Positions 1-20,475 of a stretch of 64,000 nucleotides of DNA are shown in pieces. The stretch comes from Antennarius striatus (lineage: Eukaryota > Chordata > Actinopteri > Lophiiformes > Antennariidae), in contig NC_090785.1 of the NCBI RefSeq assembly GCF_040054535.1, positions 11,942,501 to 12,006,500 on the forward strand, written 5' to 3'. Under the pieces are notes generated by a model, which saw only the letters and a list, made by a program, of their open reading frames with translations, had not been told where the DNA came from and made no database searches. The translations under genes were made by a program, and so were the position numbers. Each line of letters opens with the position of its first letter. The first letter of the stretch is position 1.

Positions 1-542
1 GAAAACCCAACCACGTCCACCCACACACATTTCCTATAAATACACATATGACCACAGAACAAAACAATATTAAGCAATTGGTGGGGGAAAAAAATCCAGC
101 ATGTTCATTTGTGAAAATATTCTGCTTACACTCCCTAATGAGTGTTTGATGCAAACGTTTGTTGGAACTTGTTTTCACGCTCTTACAAAACTAGCTGTTG
201 CAATGCAACCTTCTGAAGGATTTAAATTAGAATGGCTTGGAGTTCCTTTGTAATTTCTAGGTGTACAGGTATCCCTATCTAAAGAGCACTTCCAACAAAA
301 TTTTCTGTCCAGGAGGCTCTCCTTCCCTTACATTACAAGAGTCTAAGTATGTCTGATCCCTTTTTAAACTCTGCCTGTCTCATTTACCCCCTAATGTAAC
401 CCACACAACCTGGTGAGTATCATTTAACCAAGGATTCATCGAGGTGAAACAGATCATCAACCTGAAAGGACAGAAGACTGAACCAGGCGGTTTTATTCAG
501 CATGAATATGCAGCAAGTGGATGTAGTTGCGTGCGTGCAAAC
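1..542 (-). other. chrna9: chrna9 intron 4 (partial)
   Basis: This stretch lies 3' of the chrna9 exon 4 donor and holds no chrna9-like coding sequence. The remaining exon(s), encoding the vicinal-cysteine loop and the four membrane helices, must lie left of base 1. I see no other structure here. Confidence 0.7.
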
Positions 543-4134
<3,592 letters not shown>

Positions 4135-6029
4135 TTCTGCATAATCCCAGGGGGAAAAAACACACTATTTCACTGTAGCCAATGCTCTAATGGTGTGAAG
4201 ACACAGTCCCCTTATGAATCCACATGCTGCTAGCATTGCACCATTTCATCTGGCCTTCCCCACCATCAGTCCAGCTCTTACTACTTGGCAGGGGACTCAA
4301 CATGTCTGCTCATTGAGACAGGGAATAAAACTCCGACTATCACATAGCAGCGGCAGACTGAGAGAAACAGGATGCCCAGGAATCATCGCCTCACCACACA
4401 CTGGGCTATTCACCTGTCAGTCAAATGCCTGTAGAATGGTGGGCTTCCGGCATATGGAAGACGAAAAGCAGGAAAACTAAAACTCAATTATTAAAACACA
4501 GCAAGGAAACCCACTCGGTCACGTGGTTTAGATTAATATCCTGACTCATTCTTCCAATCAAAATGATTGTTTTTGCCACATTAAATGGTGCAGCATTTAA
4601 TGCTACAAGCAACATTGGCAGGATCCTCATACAGAGACTCAAAAAATTTGAAACAAGCATTGTGCAATATTGGAGTTGCATCGATCTCCCGTTTCATGCA
4701 AGAACATTGCAAAACAATGTGATGTCATTGTCACCACATTCAAATGAAAACTTGAAAATTTCACAACAAAATTTACATCACTAAGGTCATAAGATTCAAC
4801 CACCAAGTGTGACTTTGGTTGAGTTAAATCTGTAAGAGTTTTGTTAAAGGAGAGACACTGAAAGTGCAACAAATCCTCTATGAAAACTGTAATAACTTGT
4901 AAAAATCAGAATTGCAAACTTCTTCATGGGAGGTAGTGATGCAACATTAGAAGAGCAAATTATATTATTAATCAAATGCAGAATGCAGACATTTAAGGAA
5001 ATCACTTCAGCTGAGTACCTTAATCTCCAACCAGTAGAATGGCTCAGTGTGCAGCAGGTGCAGGTCTGTGCAGTTAAATGTTATAAATGAGTTCATTTAA
5101 TAGATTCTAGGTAAATCCTGCTGGTCACCCGTAGCTACCCTCCTGCTTGGCAGCAGCAAGCTGGAATGTATTGCAGCGGTCAGATTAATGCTAATGATTC
5201 TGGGTGGGGTCTATCATGACAAACCGTGCTTCTGAGTTGACCATCTGCTGTTGGCTAATTTGAACATTCTGAACAGTTTAGGTGCCCGCGACACAACCTT
5301 GCCCGGACTCTAAAAGCCCTTAAAACTAGAATTAATGTAATTGGTCACATGGTGCAAAAGAAATCACCTGAAAGTCAATGTCAAAAAACCAATGCACTTC
5401 TGTCAGACATGCAAATCAAGCACATACAATCTGTCCCTCATTTCCTGGGTTTGGTTTTGAACAGTGACCTCTTCATATAGAACACGAATAATGAAGATAA
5501 CTTTGTAGACATAAAATCATCAGTCATTAGTACTCTACGGGTCACAGTGCCCTTGACGTTTGATCACTATATTCTTAACAATTCATCCATGAGTCCTGGA
5601 GGAAATTCCCTCAAAAGCATTTTGAAGAACAGGACAGGAGAACTGATGGTTCATTTTCAATTTTATTTCCTGCAGTTTCAATTTCTGCTGGTCAAGTTAG
5701 ATTCCCATCTTCATTATCCAAAAAAAAAGTAGCAGAAACACATTCTGGATCTGTATGAAACAGACTAATTGCTATATTGATAATTCTGTTTAACAGACTA
5801 TGGGCCCGTTTCACATGAGTCATTAATTGATTAAGAGAAAAAGAAATTAATAAGAAATTGAAGAAAACAAAAGTGGTCTACTATTTTATGTTACTGATTG
5901 TTTTCCTCCCATTGTTTAACATTCTGGTGCAATACGGTGTGATATTTAGCCTTTAGACTCTGAAATAATTGTAATGTAGCCACAAGAGGAATACCAAATT
6001 ACTAAATCAAACATGTAAATCAAACCTAT
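4135..6029. other. Intergenic: chrna9 5' flank, no recognised gene
   Basis: This AT-rich sequence contains the unmapped chrna9 promoter and 5' UTR next to 4134. I see no credible coding exon, RNA gene or classifiable repeat. The small ORFs have no family resemblance. Confidence 0.6.
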
Positions 6030-8660
6030 GACTTCCATACCGGACCGGTCAAGGCCCCGGGTTAACAACGACCGCCATTGGCGCTGTTGACCTATAGGAA
6101 TTGGACTACTGTTCGTCGAAGAAAGAGGAGGAAAGTGTGATCGTAGGAAGAGAGAGAAGAGGAACGCCAAGAGTATAGGACTGAGAGTAGGGACGTTGAA
6201 TGTTGGAACTAGGACAGGAAAAGGTAGAGAGTTGGTTGACATGATGCAGAGGAGGAAGGTAGACATACGGTGTGTCCCGGAGACCAGGTGGAAAGGTACC
6301 AAGGCTAGAAGTTAAGGAGCAGGGTTCAAGTTGTTCTATCATGGTGTAGATAGGAAGTGAAATGGAGTAGGAGTTATCTTGAAGGAGGAGTTTGTTAGGA
6401 ATGTCCTAGAGGTAAAAAAGAGTGTCAGATATATAGATAGATAGATAGAGTGATGAGTCTGAAGCTACAAATAGAAGGCGTCATGTTCAATGTTGTTTGT
6501 GGGTATGCTCCACAGGTAGGATATGAGCTGGAAGAGAAGGAGAAATTCTGGTTGGATTTTGATGAAGTAATGAGAGCATACCCAGAAGTGAGAGAGTTGT
6601 CACTGGAGCAGACTTCAATGGACATGTTGGTGCAGGAAACAGGTGATGAGGAGGTGATGGGCAGGTTTGGTATCCAGGAGAGGAACGCAGAAGGACAGAT
6701 GGTGGTTGACATTGCAAAAAGGATGGAAATGGCTATAGTGGATACTTTCTTCCAGAAGAGGCAGGAACATAGGGTGACCTATAAGAGTGGTGGTAGGAGC
6801 ACACAGGTAGACTACATCTTGTGTAGATGGTGTTATCTGAAGGAGATCAGTGACTGCAAAGTAGTGGTAGGCGAGAGTGTAGCCAAACAGCATGTGGTGT
6901 GTAGGATGACTCTGGTGGTGAGGAAGATGAAGAGGGCAAAGGCAGAGCAGACGACAAAGCTGAAAAAGGAAGAGTGTTGTATGACTTTTAGGAAGGATTT
7001 AAGACAGGCTCTGGGTGGTCAGGAGGTGCTCCCAGACGACTGGACAACTACAGCTAATGTGATCAGGGAGACAGGTAGGAGAGTACTTGGTGTGTCATCT
7101 GGAAGGAAAGTAGATAAGGAGATTTGGTGGTGGAATGAGGTGGTACAGGAGTGTATACAGAGAAAGGGGTTAGCTAAGAAGAAGTGGGACACCAAGAGGA
7201 CTGAGGAGAGTAGACAGGAGTACAGGGAGATGCAGCGTAAGGTGAAGGTAGAGGTAGCAAAGGCCAAACACAAGGAGCTTATGATGACTTGTATGCTAGG
7301 TTGGATAGTAAGGAGGGAGACTGATCTATACAAGTTGGCAAGACAGAGAGGCAGAGATGGGAAGGACGTGCAGCAGGTTAGGGTGATTAAGGATAGGGAT
7401 GGAAGTCTATTGACAGGTGCCAGTAGTGTGATGGGTGGATGGAAAGAGTACTTTGAAGAGTTGATGAACTCTGAAAATGAGAGAGAACAAAGACTAGAAG
7501 AGGTGACTGTTGTGGACCAGGGAGTAGCAAAGATTAGTCAGGATGAAGTGAGGAGGGCATTGAAGAGGATGAAGAGTGGAAATGCAGTCGGTCCTGATGA
7601 TATACCTGTAGAGGTTTGGAAGTGTCTCGGAGAGGTGGCAGTAGAGTTTGACTGGGTTGTTCAACAGGATCTTAGATAGTGAGAAGATGCCTGAGGAATG
7701 TAGTTGAAGTGTGCCCATTTTTAAGAATCAGGGAGACGTGCAGAGTTGTGGCAACTGCAAAGAGTAGTAGGGAAAGAGTAGTGGAAGCTAGACTAAAGGC
7801 AGCCCCTTCTTGTTTGCTATGGATGGACAGGCTGACAGAAGAGGTTAGACAGGAATCTCCATGGACTATGTTTGCAGATGACATTGTGATCTGCAATGAG
7901 AGCAGGGAACAGGTGGGGGAGAAGCTAGAGAGGTGGAGGTTTGTCCTGGAAAGGAGAGGAATGAAGGTTAGCCGCAGTAAGACAGAGTACACGTGTGTGA
8001 ATGAGAAGGACCCAAGTGGAAGAGTGAGGTTACAGGGAAAAGAGATCAAGAAGGTGGAGGATTTTAAGTACTTAGGGTCAACAGTCCAGAGCAATGGAGA
8101 GTGTGGAAAAGAGGTGAAGAAGCGTGTACAGACCGGATGGAACGGGTGGAGAAAAGTGTCTGGTGTGATGTGTGATAGAAGAGTTCCAGCTAAAATGAAA
8201 GGAAAGGTGTACAAAACCGTGGTGAGACCAGCGATGTATTTGGTCTAGAGACAGTGTCACTGATGAAAAGACAGGAGGCAGAGCTGGAGGTAGCAGAGAT
8301 GAAGATGCTGAGGTTCTCTTTGGGAGTGACCAGGAAGGATAGGCTCAGGAATGAGTACATCAGAGGGACAGCACATGTTAGAGGTTTTGGAGATTAAGTC
8401 AGAGAGGCCAGACTGAGATGGTTTGAACATGTCCAGAGGAGATATAGTGAATATATTGGTAGAAGGATGCTGAGTTTTGAACTGCCAGGCAGGAGGCCTA
8501 GAGGAAGACCAAAGAGGAGGTTTATGGATGTAATGAAAGAGGACATGAAGATAGTTGGTGTAAGAGAAAAGGATGCAGAAGACAGGTTTAGATGGAGGCA
8601 ATTGATTCGCTGTGGTGACCCCTGAAGGGAAAAGCCAAAATGAAAAGAAGAAGACTGAAA
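6030..8660 (+). mobile_element. Non-LTR retrotransposon (LINE, RTE-like), defective copy 1
   Basis: The element keeps a 5' leader (about 6030-6180), degraded endonuclease-like coding in the region before and within the ORF at 6450-7679 (VCGYAPQVG and GRSTQVDYIL), and the start of the reverse transcriptase (KMKSGNAVGPDDIPVEVWK). Most of the RT palm is deleted near 7680-7800. Sequence resumes at 'LLWMDRLTEEVRQ' with an intact FADD catalytic motif (7870-7881), then the thumb and C-terminal region (KTEYTCVNEKDPSGRV, FKYLGSTVQSNGECG). Frameshifts and stops after 8240 break the last third. The 3' end is 'gacccctgaaggga' followed by AAG-rich tail at about 8645-8657. Related copies lie at 16812-17862 and 23557-23905. 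The RTE-like label is tentative; it is clearly a dead LINE and not a host gene. Confidence 0.88.
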
Positions 8661-8994
8661 TGATTCTTGTAGATGGTATCTGTCACTGCTCTCCTGTCTT
8701 GGATAGCAGGAATCATCCTGAGGTGTTGTAGGCACTGGAAACAGGGTTTCAGTAGGCCTATAGTCATCTCTACCCAGACTCCCGTCCTGCAGTGAACCTA
8801 GTGGAAGTTCTGTTGAGTGTCTGAGTCAGAATAAACGGTCAGCAGCCTCGCTTGGTATGGGTAACCCCTGACCCCCAGCAAAAAAAACCCAAACATCTAA
8901 CTCTCCTGTAATGTAATTCATTAGAGTGGATTAATGGATGGAGACAAGTGAATTATTGTGTTAATATTTAGGTTACTGACCACATTACAGTCTG
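8661..8994. other. Intergenic, nothing recognised
   Basis: No open frame, repeat or RNA gene could be supported between the LINE tail and the Harbinger-like remnant. Confidence 0.5.
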
Positions 8995-9550
8995 CTGCTC
9001 AGGTAAGATTGATCATACATCCGAGAGTCAGGAACTGACCCAGACCTCCAAATCAGAAATGTAGTCTGCAGCATCACACATGATCTAGACTGATGTTAGT
9101 TGTGATGCAGTCTTTAACATGTTCAAACAGCCAATCTACATGTACCATGATGGGAATGTGGATACCATCTATGCAGCCAATTACATTTGGAAATTCTAAA
9201 AGAACTTGAAGTTACTAATCCAATTCTGAGGTTGCAGCAAGATGTTATGAAGATAATATAATTTGAAATTCATTTACCCGATTTCTACATCATTCACCTG
9301 CAATCCTGTGGAACTCCTCGATTATGACAGAGTTATTTCCAGAGAAATAGAAAAACTGGGGTAAAAGTTTCAAGGTGACCTGACCAGGTTAGCTTCAGAG
9401 TCTGTTACTGCAGTAACAAATCAAGAGGTAGGTCAGGGTTACTCCTCTAACTCTGGATTAAGTTACCTCCCTTTGTGAAACCAAAATCCCCAAATTCAGG
9501 GTTAACTTACCCAGGTTTTCCACTAAACCTGCTTTGTGGAAAGGGCCCTA
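8995..9550 (-). mobile_element. Harbinger/PIF DNA transposon remnant (nuclease fragment)
   Basis: Read on the minus strand, about 9127-9190 translates FPNVIGCIDGIHIPI, the hallmark block around the first catalytic aspartate of HARBI1-type nucleases (usually GCIDGTHI). Further downstream, after frame breaks, VCDAADYISDLE and a degenerate block matching the 'WPGSxHDSR' region can be read near 9010-9090. To the right, 9440-9550 ('gggttaacttacccaggtttt...gggccc') looks like the terminal part of such an element. Stops and shifts make it non-functional. Confidence 0.7.
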
Positions 9551-10819
9551 TAACTCGCTGATTTAATGTTTTTCTTTTATTGTTTGTGTTCACTTCCTAG
9601 AGTAGAAAAACTTTTCCAGTTCAGAAGGCTCATACAGCACTGCAAGAATATACCACGAGACAGAATGAATTAATTTACACAGACTTTAATATCTTTATTT
9701 ACAGATGAATCATTGACAATTATCTGTAGGCATAGTTAAAATTATGCAATATTTTTCAAACATTTTTGAACCAGTTCCGTCTAGGCTTATGACAGCTTGC
9801 AACTCATTTTGTTTTCTTGACTTTGATTTTGCTGTTTAAAAACAAGCAGCCAAATCTATTCCAACATGAGGCCAAAACCAAATAAAACATTTTTAAAATG
9901 TAGGGTGAGGACAGGTGAGGTAAGCTGTGTCATGGACAGGTGCGTGGGATTGGGCGCTGGTGTTTGCTGCAGGAGTTTTGGATTTGTCACATAGTTGATT
10001 AGGGGAGAACGTGGCATGAGAACAAAAGATGGCGGCAGTGAGAAAACCGACTGACACTATGAGCTGGAGTCCAGGACAGGGAATGAGTCTAGTCCTTACA
10101 AGACCAGAATTAGTTCAAATACTTCCAAAGAATGAACAAGACCGTAAACCGAAAGGGTCAACAAATTTCAATTTACTGCTCATTTTGGAATAACCACAAA
10201 TTACACAAAAACATCATTTCTTGTGTATAAGTAAGCAACAAAATTAAAGTTGCAATGCTTGAGGTAAGAAATGCTGTTAAGTTTTGGACTTGACTTATTC
10301 CCTGGTTACCTGTAACCAGCCCAAAGTGTGGAAAAACAACAGCCAAGGATAACGCATTCTGAAATACTTTTACTCTCTTCCACAGCGTAGTTTTAATGGC
10401 TGAAAGCAAATGCACTGCATAGGCAAGGATAAGCCGCCGACAGCCACTTCTTAAACTCAGTCAGAAAAGCCGAGACTGGTGGGCGCGGGTGGTCTTAAAC
10501 GTGGCATTTGCTTCAAATAGGGTGAAAGGTGATTGAACTTGACTGTTGGACAGAATGGAATGTTGAATAAACTTAAGAAACCAGAGGTTAAGAGCTCACA
10601 GAGCGATAGGAGTGTGGTACAGCAGAGGTGATGAGCAGGAAAGAGACTCCACATAAGAGGAAATGGGCGGAGACGAAGGGAAGCATGGAGATGAGAAGTC
10701 CACTGTGAAACAGAGGGTGCAACGAGGGACAGACACCTTGAGACAATGGGAGTTTGGAGGAGAGAGCATGTCAATGTGTGAGATGGGGCTCAACAGGAAC
10801 ATGACAAGCGTGTCAATAT
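9551..10819. other. Downstream of ube2k: probable 3' UTR and intergenic DNA
   Basis: The ube2k stop codon is at 10820-10822, so its 3' UTR must extend leftward into this block. The polyadenylation site was not fixed. No other gene is visible. Confidence 0.5.
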
Positions 10820-14825
<4,006 letters not shown>

Positions 14826-15130
14826 GGTTCCCCCGGGTTCCCGTGTGCGGTTGGGGCCTCGCCGCCGTCCGAACTGACTAGCTAGTTTGTTCTGCGTACA
14901 GCAGCTCGGCACTTTTTAGATGTAACCTTACAAATAACGGCTGCAACGTTGCTCACCGTGATAGCAGTCAGTACCGAATGTCAACGCGATGTTGAGTTGG
15001 GTCAAACTAGCTCAACATGTACCTATCATCTCAATTCTGTTATGGCACGATGGTTGGTAGTACCGAAAACATTTTAATACCAAACTGCATGTAGTCTGGA
15101 GGAGAGGAGGTCATGTGATCTGTATTGCCA
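14826..15130 (-). promoter_or_regulatory. ube2k: ube2k promoter / 5' UTR region
   Basis: The block just upstream of the ube2k start is richer in G+C and CpG than its surroundings (for example 'ggggcctcgccgccgtccgaac' in shorter pieces near 14848-14870), as expected for a housekeeping promoter. No TATA box or start site was identified. Confidence 0.45.
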
Positions 15131-16153
15131 ACCTGACCGGCTTCTCTCATTGGTCGATCCATACGCCATCGTCATTAGTATCAGTATTGGTGTTAGTACT
15201 GTATTGTATCTGTATTTGTATTATATAGTCTTTCCCAGTACTAGAGTAACTATTTCTCATTCATTTAATGATTCTAATGAAATCAATGTGTCTCACATAC
15301 ACATTATGCAAATCAAAGATAGAAAAACAGTGGTTTTATATGACTGACGACAGCCAGAGACGAGTTTAAAGTATATTATTATATTCCTATATTCTTATAT
15401 TACTATATTCCCATATTCCTATATCCTACAGGCAGAGCAATAAACCAGAACAACTCCTTGCTCAAGGGGGTGGATGGGCATCAGGCAGATGTGTTTCATG
15501 CTCAGCTGGTAATTTTGCAGCGTCGCAAACGTTGCTGGACAGTACATTTTGTTTGTTTGTCTGTTATTGTTTGTCTTGTTTGTTGGGTTGTCGGAGTTCT
15601 TAAACAAAATACGTGTTTTCAGTTGCTCAAAGAGACCATTAGGTGGCATCATTGTCCGATAGAATAGATGACTTTCCACAGAGCAACAGACTTTCCACAG
15701 TTGAAGCTGAGATAACATCTTGTTGCACTACTTACATTCATTAAGGGAATATTTTAGTCTAATCGCCACAATAAAAATTTCCATTCAACGACAGTATTAT
15801 TATGACGCTACAATATTTTCTCCCCAGGTGATGATTAAAGTTTTTGTGTTGGTTAAACCTTCTCCTTTGTGAATACTACGGCTCATATGATAGAATTTCA
15901 TCTTTTGTAAAAAAAAATTTAGCAACTTAAGTAAATGCAGAAACACAAACAACATAATTGCTTTAACAATTCTTAGTCATTATTCTTAAATTATGCTTTA
16001 TTATGGTAAAGTGGATACTTCCTTTTCTCTTGTCAACTGCACATATATGAGCGTTATTGGAACAAACAAAATCACATTCACAGTTTGTCACTATATGATG
16101 GTGTCACTACAGCCAGCACTATAAATGTCCTAACTCATCCTGTTTCTATTCCT
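15131..16153. other. Intergenic between ube2k and klb; klb 3' UTR candidate
   Basis: AT-rich sequence with no credible coding exon. An imperfect array of 'tatattc' units lies at about 15372-15426. The right-hand part adjoins the klb stop codon and probably contains the klb 3' UTR. Confidence 0.5.
15372..15426. repeat. Imperfect 'tatattc' tandem array
   Basis: Repeated 7-9 base units of the form tatattcN, such as 'tatattcctatattctta', with small differences between units. Confidence 0.7.
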
Positions 16154-19100
16154 TTACATCCTGTTAACACCATTCCTCTTGTATCTTCTTTGTTTTCTCT
16201 TGGTGGTGATGACAAAGATGATAAGTGCTGTCAACATAACAGCTGTTATTAGGAGACAACCTCCAAAGAACAGCATGGCTTTGTCTTTTAACAACCATGT
16301 ACATGTATAGCAAGGTTCATTTTGCTCAGTAGACCTGCAGGTCTGTGTGGTATTATCCTCAGGGAAACCACCACGACTGATGATCTCTCCATAAGCAGTA
16401 GTGGAGGCTTTAGCTTTGGATTGATGGTGGAGTGAGGTGAAGAGGCCAAACTGGGGCACATGTCGATCCTGCAGCCTCCACATGTAGAAGCCCTGCAAGT
16501 TGACTCCATCTAATTGATGAGCTGAACACAAATAGATAAAGGAATGAATGTGAAATAAGATTCACCCATCCACTTCCAGCAATATGACTAAACCAGTTTT
16601 GCTGTAATTTATTGTTGGAAAAACAGGTGAAAAACAACAGCTATGTGCAAAGAGAAGAAGCTACAGGCCATTAAGGGCAAACTTTGAACACTTCAATGAT
16701 AAGCCTTATTGCTGAACTGGTTATCTCTCCTCTCCTCTTTTTTATGGCCTTCAGCTTTTTATAGTAGAAAGCAACATGACAATAAAATTTATTTTGCTGG
16801 TAGACATGTGCACTCTGTCCAGCTTATGACAGGGTGCCCAGAGAGGAACTGTGGTATTGTATGAGGAAGTCTGGAGTGGCAGAGAAGTATGTTAGACTGG
16901 TGCAGGACATGTATGAGGACTGTAAGACAGTGGTGAGGTGTGCTGTAGGTGTGACAGAGGAGTTCAAGATGGAGGTGGGACTGTATCAGGGATCAGCTCT
17001 GAGCCCCTTCTTGTTTGCTATGGTGATGGACAGGCTGACAGACGAGGTTAGACAGGAATCTCTATGGACTATGATGTTTGCAGATGAAATTGTGATCTGT
17101 AGTGAGAGGAGGAAACAGGTGGAGGAGAAGCCAGGGAGGTGGAGTTTTGTCCTGGAAAGGAGAGGAATGAAGGTTAGCCGCAGTAAGACAGAGTACATGT
17201 GTGTGAATGAGAAGGACCCAAGTGGAAGAGTGAGGTTACAGGGAGAAGAGATCAAGAAGGTGGAGGATTTTAAGTACTTAGGCTCAACAGTCCAGAGCAA
17301 TGGAGAGTGTGGAAAAGAGGTGAAGAAGTGTGTACAGGCAGGATGGAACGGGTGGAGGAAAGTGTCAGGTGTGATGTGTGATAGAAGAGTTTCAGCTAAA
17401 ATGAAAGGAAAGCTGTACAAAACTGTGGTGAGACCAGCGATGTTGTTTGGTCTAGAGACAGTGTCACTGAGGAAAAGACAGGAGACAGAGCTGGAGGCAG
17501 CAGAGATGAAGATGCTGAGGTTCTCTTTGGGAGTGACCAGAAAGGATAGGATCAGGAATGAGTACATCAGAAGGACAGCACATGTTAGAGCTGTTGGAGA
17601 TAAAGTCAGAGAGGCCAGACTGAGATGGTTTGGACATGTCCAGAGGAGAGATAGTGAATATATTGGTAGAAGGATGCTGAGTTTTGAACTGCCAAGCAGG
17701 AGGCCTAGAGGAAGACCAAAGAGGAGGTTTATGGATGTAGTGAGAGAGGACATGAAAATAGTTGGTGTGAGAGAAGAGGATGCAGAAGACAGGGTTAGAT
17801 GGAGGCAACTTATTCGCTGTGGCGACCCCTGAAGGGAAAATCTGAAAGGAAAAGAAGAAGACATGTGCTCCTGTCTCACAGCCATTAACTCTGAATATTA
17901 TTTGTACTCACACAACAAACTACGGATCAGTGATGATCATTAAGAATTTACAGACTGAAAGAGATTTAAGATATGAAAATGGATGTCTCACCTTTGAGTG
18001 CTTCCTGTAGATAACTCCTGACAAAATGTTGCCTGATTTTATCCTCCAGAGGAGCCTGGTCATCTATACCACTGGCTGTAATAATGATAGGCAGAGCCTC
18101 TCCATATCTGTGTTTCAACCAGTTTAGGACTTTCCGCAGGCCCCAGGGTACAAGGGCCTGCCCCAGACCAGACAATGGCCAGGTCGGATCAGAAAGAAGA
18201 AGACAACTGTGATCAGGGGGCTGGTTCTTCTGTGAATTCTTCTGTTTGTGGGGATATGGAGAGACCAAACGGGTGGTAAAGTGATTCAGTGCAATAAAAC
18301 TCAATGCCCCTTTCACCTCCTCCCTCTCAGTCTCAGTGAAGTCAGGTAGAGAGGATCCGTAGATACCCTCTTCTTCAGCTCTGCCCTCCAGGTATGCCTT
18401 CATTTCCTTAGGGTAGTCACCCTTGCTGTGCTTCTCATTTGTAGTTCCCAACAATGGGTCTAAGAATCGACCGAGTTCAAACAAAAGGAATCTCTCTGCT
18501 GCAGCTATATGCGAGTCAAGGAAGGGGTTTGCTGGTTCAGCCCAGTCAGAGTGTAAAGCCAATGAAACCAGTGCTCTCCACTGACTTGAGAAGTCTCTCT
18601 CATATAGCCTCCAGGCTTTTGCATGAGCAAGAAGAAGATTATGAGCTGCCCAATTCTTGTCATTCCCATTGGAATACACATCTACCAGTCTGTTAGGCTC
18701 ATTGATTGTGATCCAGTATGGCACCCATGCTCCTAGCTGCTGGTAGCACAGTACTGCGTATTCTTGAAAGGCTTCCACTGTGCTGTAGTTGAGCCAGCCA
18801 CCGGATGCATGCAGTGGCCCAGGCAAACCAATATTTGGAGCTCTGTGTGTAGGGTGGTAGAGTATAACAACAACGTCCACGTTCAGTTTTTTGAGTTCAG
18901 TCAAGATACAGCGGTAGTACCTTTTAGAAGCAATAAGAATATATAATTAGGAGTAATATCTGTAAGCAAAAGGAGATGGAAAGCAGATGATTGTGTATTT
19001 GTTGACTTTAGAAAACTTCATTGTAATTTGAGGACACATGTGAAAAACAGTCTAATAGTTGTACCTCAATGCCTCAGTGTTAACATTAGAAAGGTCTCCC

Positions 19101-20442
19101 TCAGGTAAAATCAGTGACCAGTTTAGGGCAAAGCGATAATTAGACGCCCCAGTGGACTCAATCAGGCGAAGATGGTCAAAAATGGCCAAGTAATCAGTGC
19201 ACTGCGCTCGCCTGGTGAGGACTGTCACCCCTGGGACTGGATGGAATGATCCATCTCCAGTCAGGTTCCAGCTGTACAAATGGGTGTCGGTAAACTGTGG
19301 TGAGGAAGGGAAGAAATGCACCTAGAATAACAAAGGAGACAGACAATAGCATCATGGTGAAAAAAGACATTGCTTGTATTGTTGGTGTGAAATGTTTACT
19401 AGGATTCTATCTCTTGCCTGTAAAATGGATTCAGAAATACCCCAGTGAAATTTGCAGGGAAAACGGCCTTTGACCTCTCTGGAAGTTTCATCACTAGGGA
19501 AACCGTTATCAGCAACAACACGCCTGTAGTACTGAGCAGTGGTTTTCGGGGTCCTGGTTCGATTTGGTAAACTGAAATCAATGTAAAAAAGGCCTCGTCT
19601 AACAGTGAAGCCATCGGTCCACTCAAATCCATCCACCAATGACCAGACAGAGTAGCCAAATACCTGGACACCATCTAACTTAATAGCTGCAGAGGAAAAC
19701 ACAACATTAAGAATAGGGGGAAATGTTGTGTTGTTTTTTTACACTCTGTCTTTTATTTGCTTCCTAATTCTTTGCTTACCTTGAAGGGCCTGGTTGAGAA
19801 ACTTCTTCATTAGGTAAATGGCCACTGTGTCCTCTTTTCCAACACTGGCTTCAGAAAACCAGCCTCCCTCAGCCACTAGCACCATTGGGTCCCCATACTC
19901 CAGCTTTATCCAGCCCAGTAGGCGCCTCAGGTCTGGGGTCACAGTTTGCCCATATTGAACAAGGCTTCGGCCAAGGCGGAGGTTGTTAGGGCCAAAGGAC
20001 AGTGCGAAAAAGTCAGCTGTTTTCTGCACCAAGAGCTTCTCCTCGGGTGAGAATGTGGGCAAGAGGCCTCCATATTTGATTTTTAAAGAGATTGGGTAGT
20101 CCCCATTACCAAAGATAGGGTTGGCAAACCAGCCAACAACAGCCTCTATTGACTCCTGGCAAAGGTTAACATTAGCAGTTGTGGCTTGGCCTCTTTGAGG
20201 TTCAACCCAATGGGATCCCAAAACTATGGATACTTTTCCCTTCTGACTTGATCGGAAGTGGGTGTTGTAGGTGTGCCATGCTTTGGCATGTGCCTGGAAA
20301 TCAAAGCGGGTACATTTTTAATGATGAAATACACTGTAGTGCATAATAGTAATGAGGCATCTTTCACAGAGGGCATTTTGATGAAGAACAGGCACCCATT
20401 CATTCATTTCCTGACACAGACACGCACAGAGACATACACTCG

Positions 20443-20475
<33 letters not shown>

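Noticed and set aside
6425-8735. Several minus-strand ORFs of 90-180 aa over the LINE
   Set aside because: They are antisense shadows of the LINE coding strand, with no family resemblance of their own.
16834-17832. 332-aa ORF that could be taken for a host gene
   Set aside because: It is the reverse transcriptase C-terminal half of a LINE, with an AAG-rich tail and target-site duplication.
16986-17885. 299-aa minus-strand ORF in the klb intron
   Set aside because: Reverse-complement shadow of the LINE RT frame.
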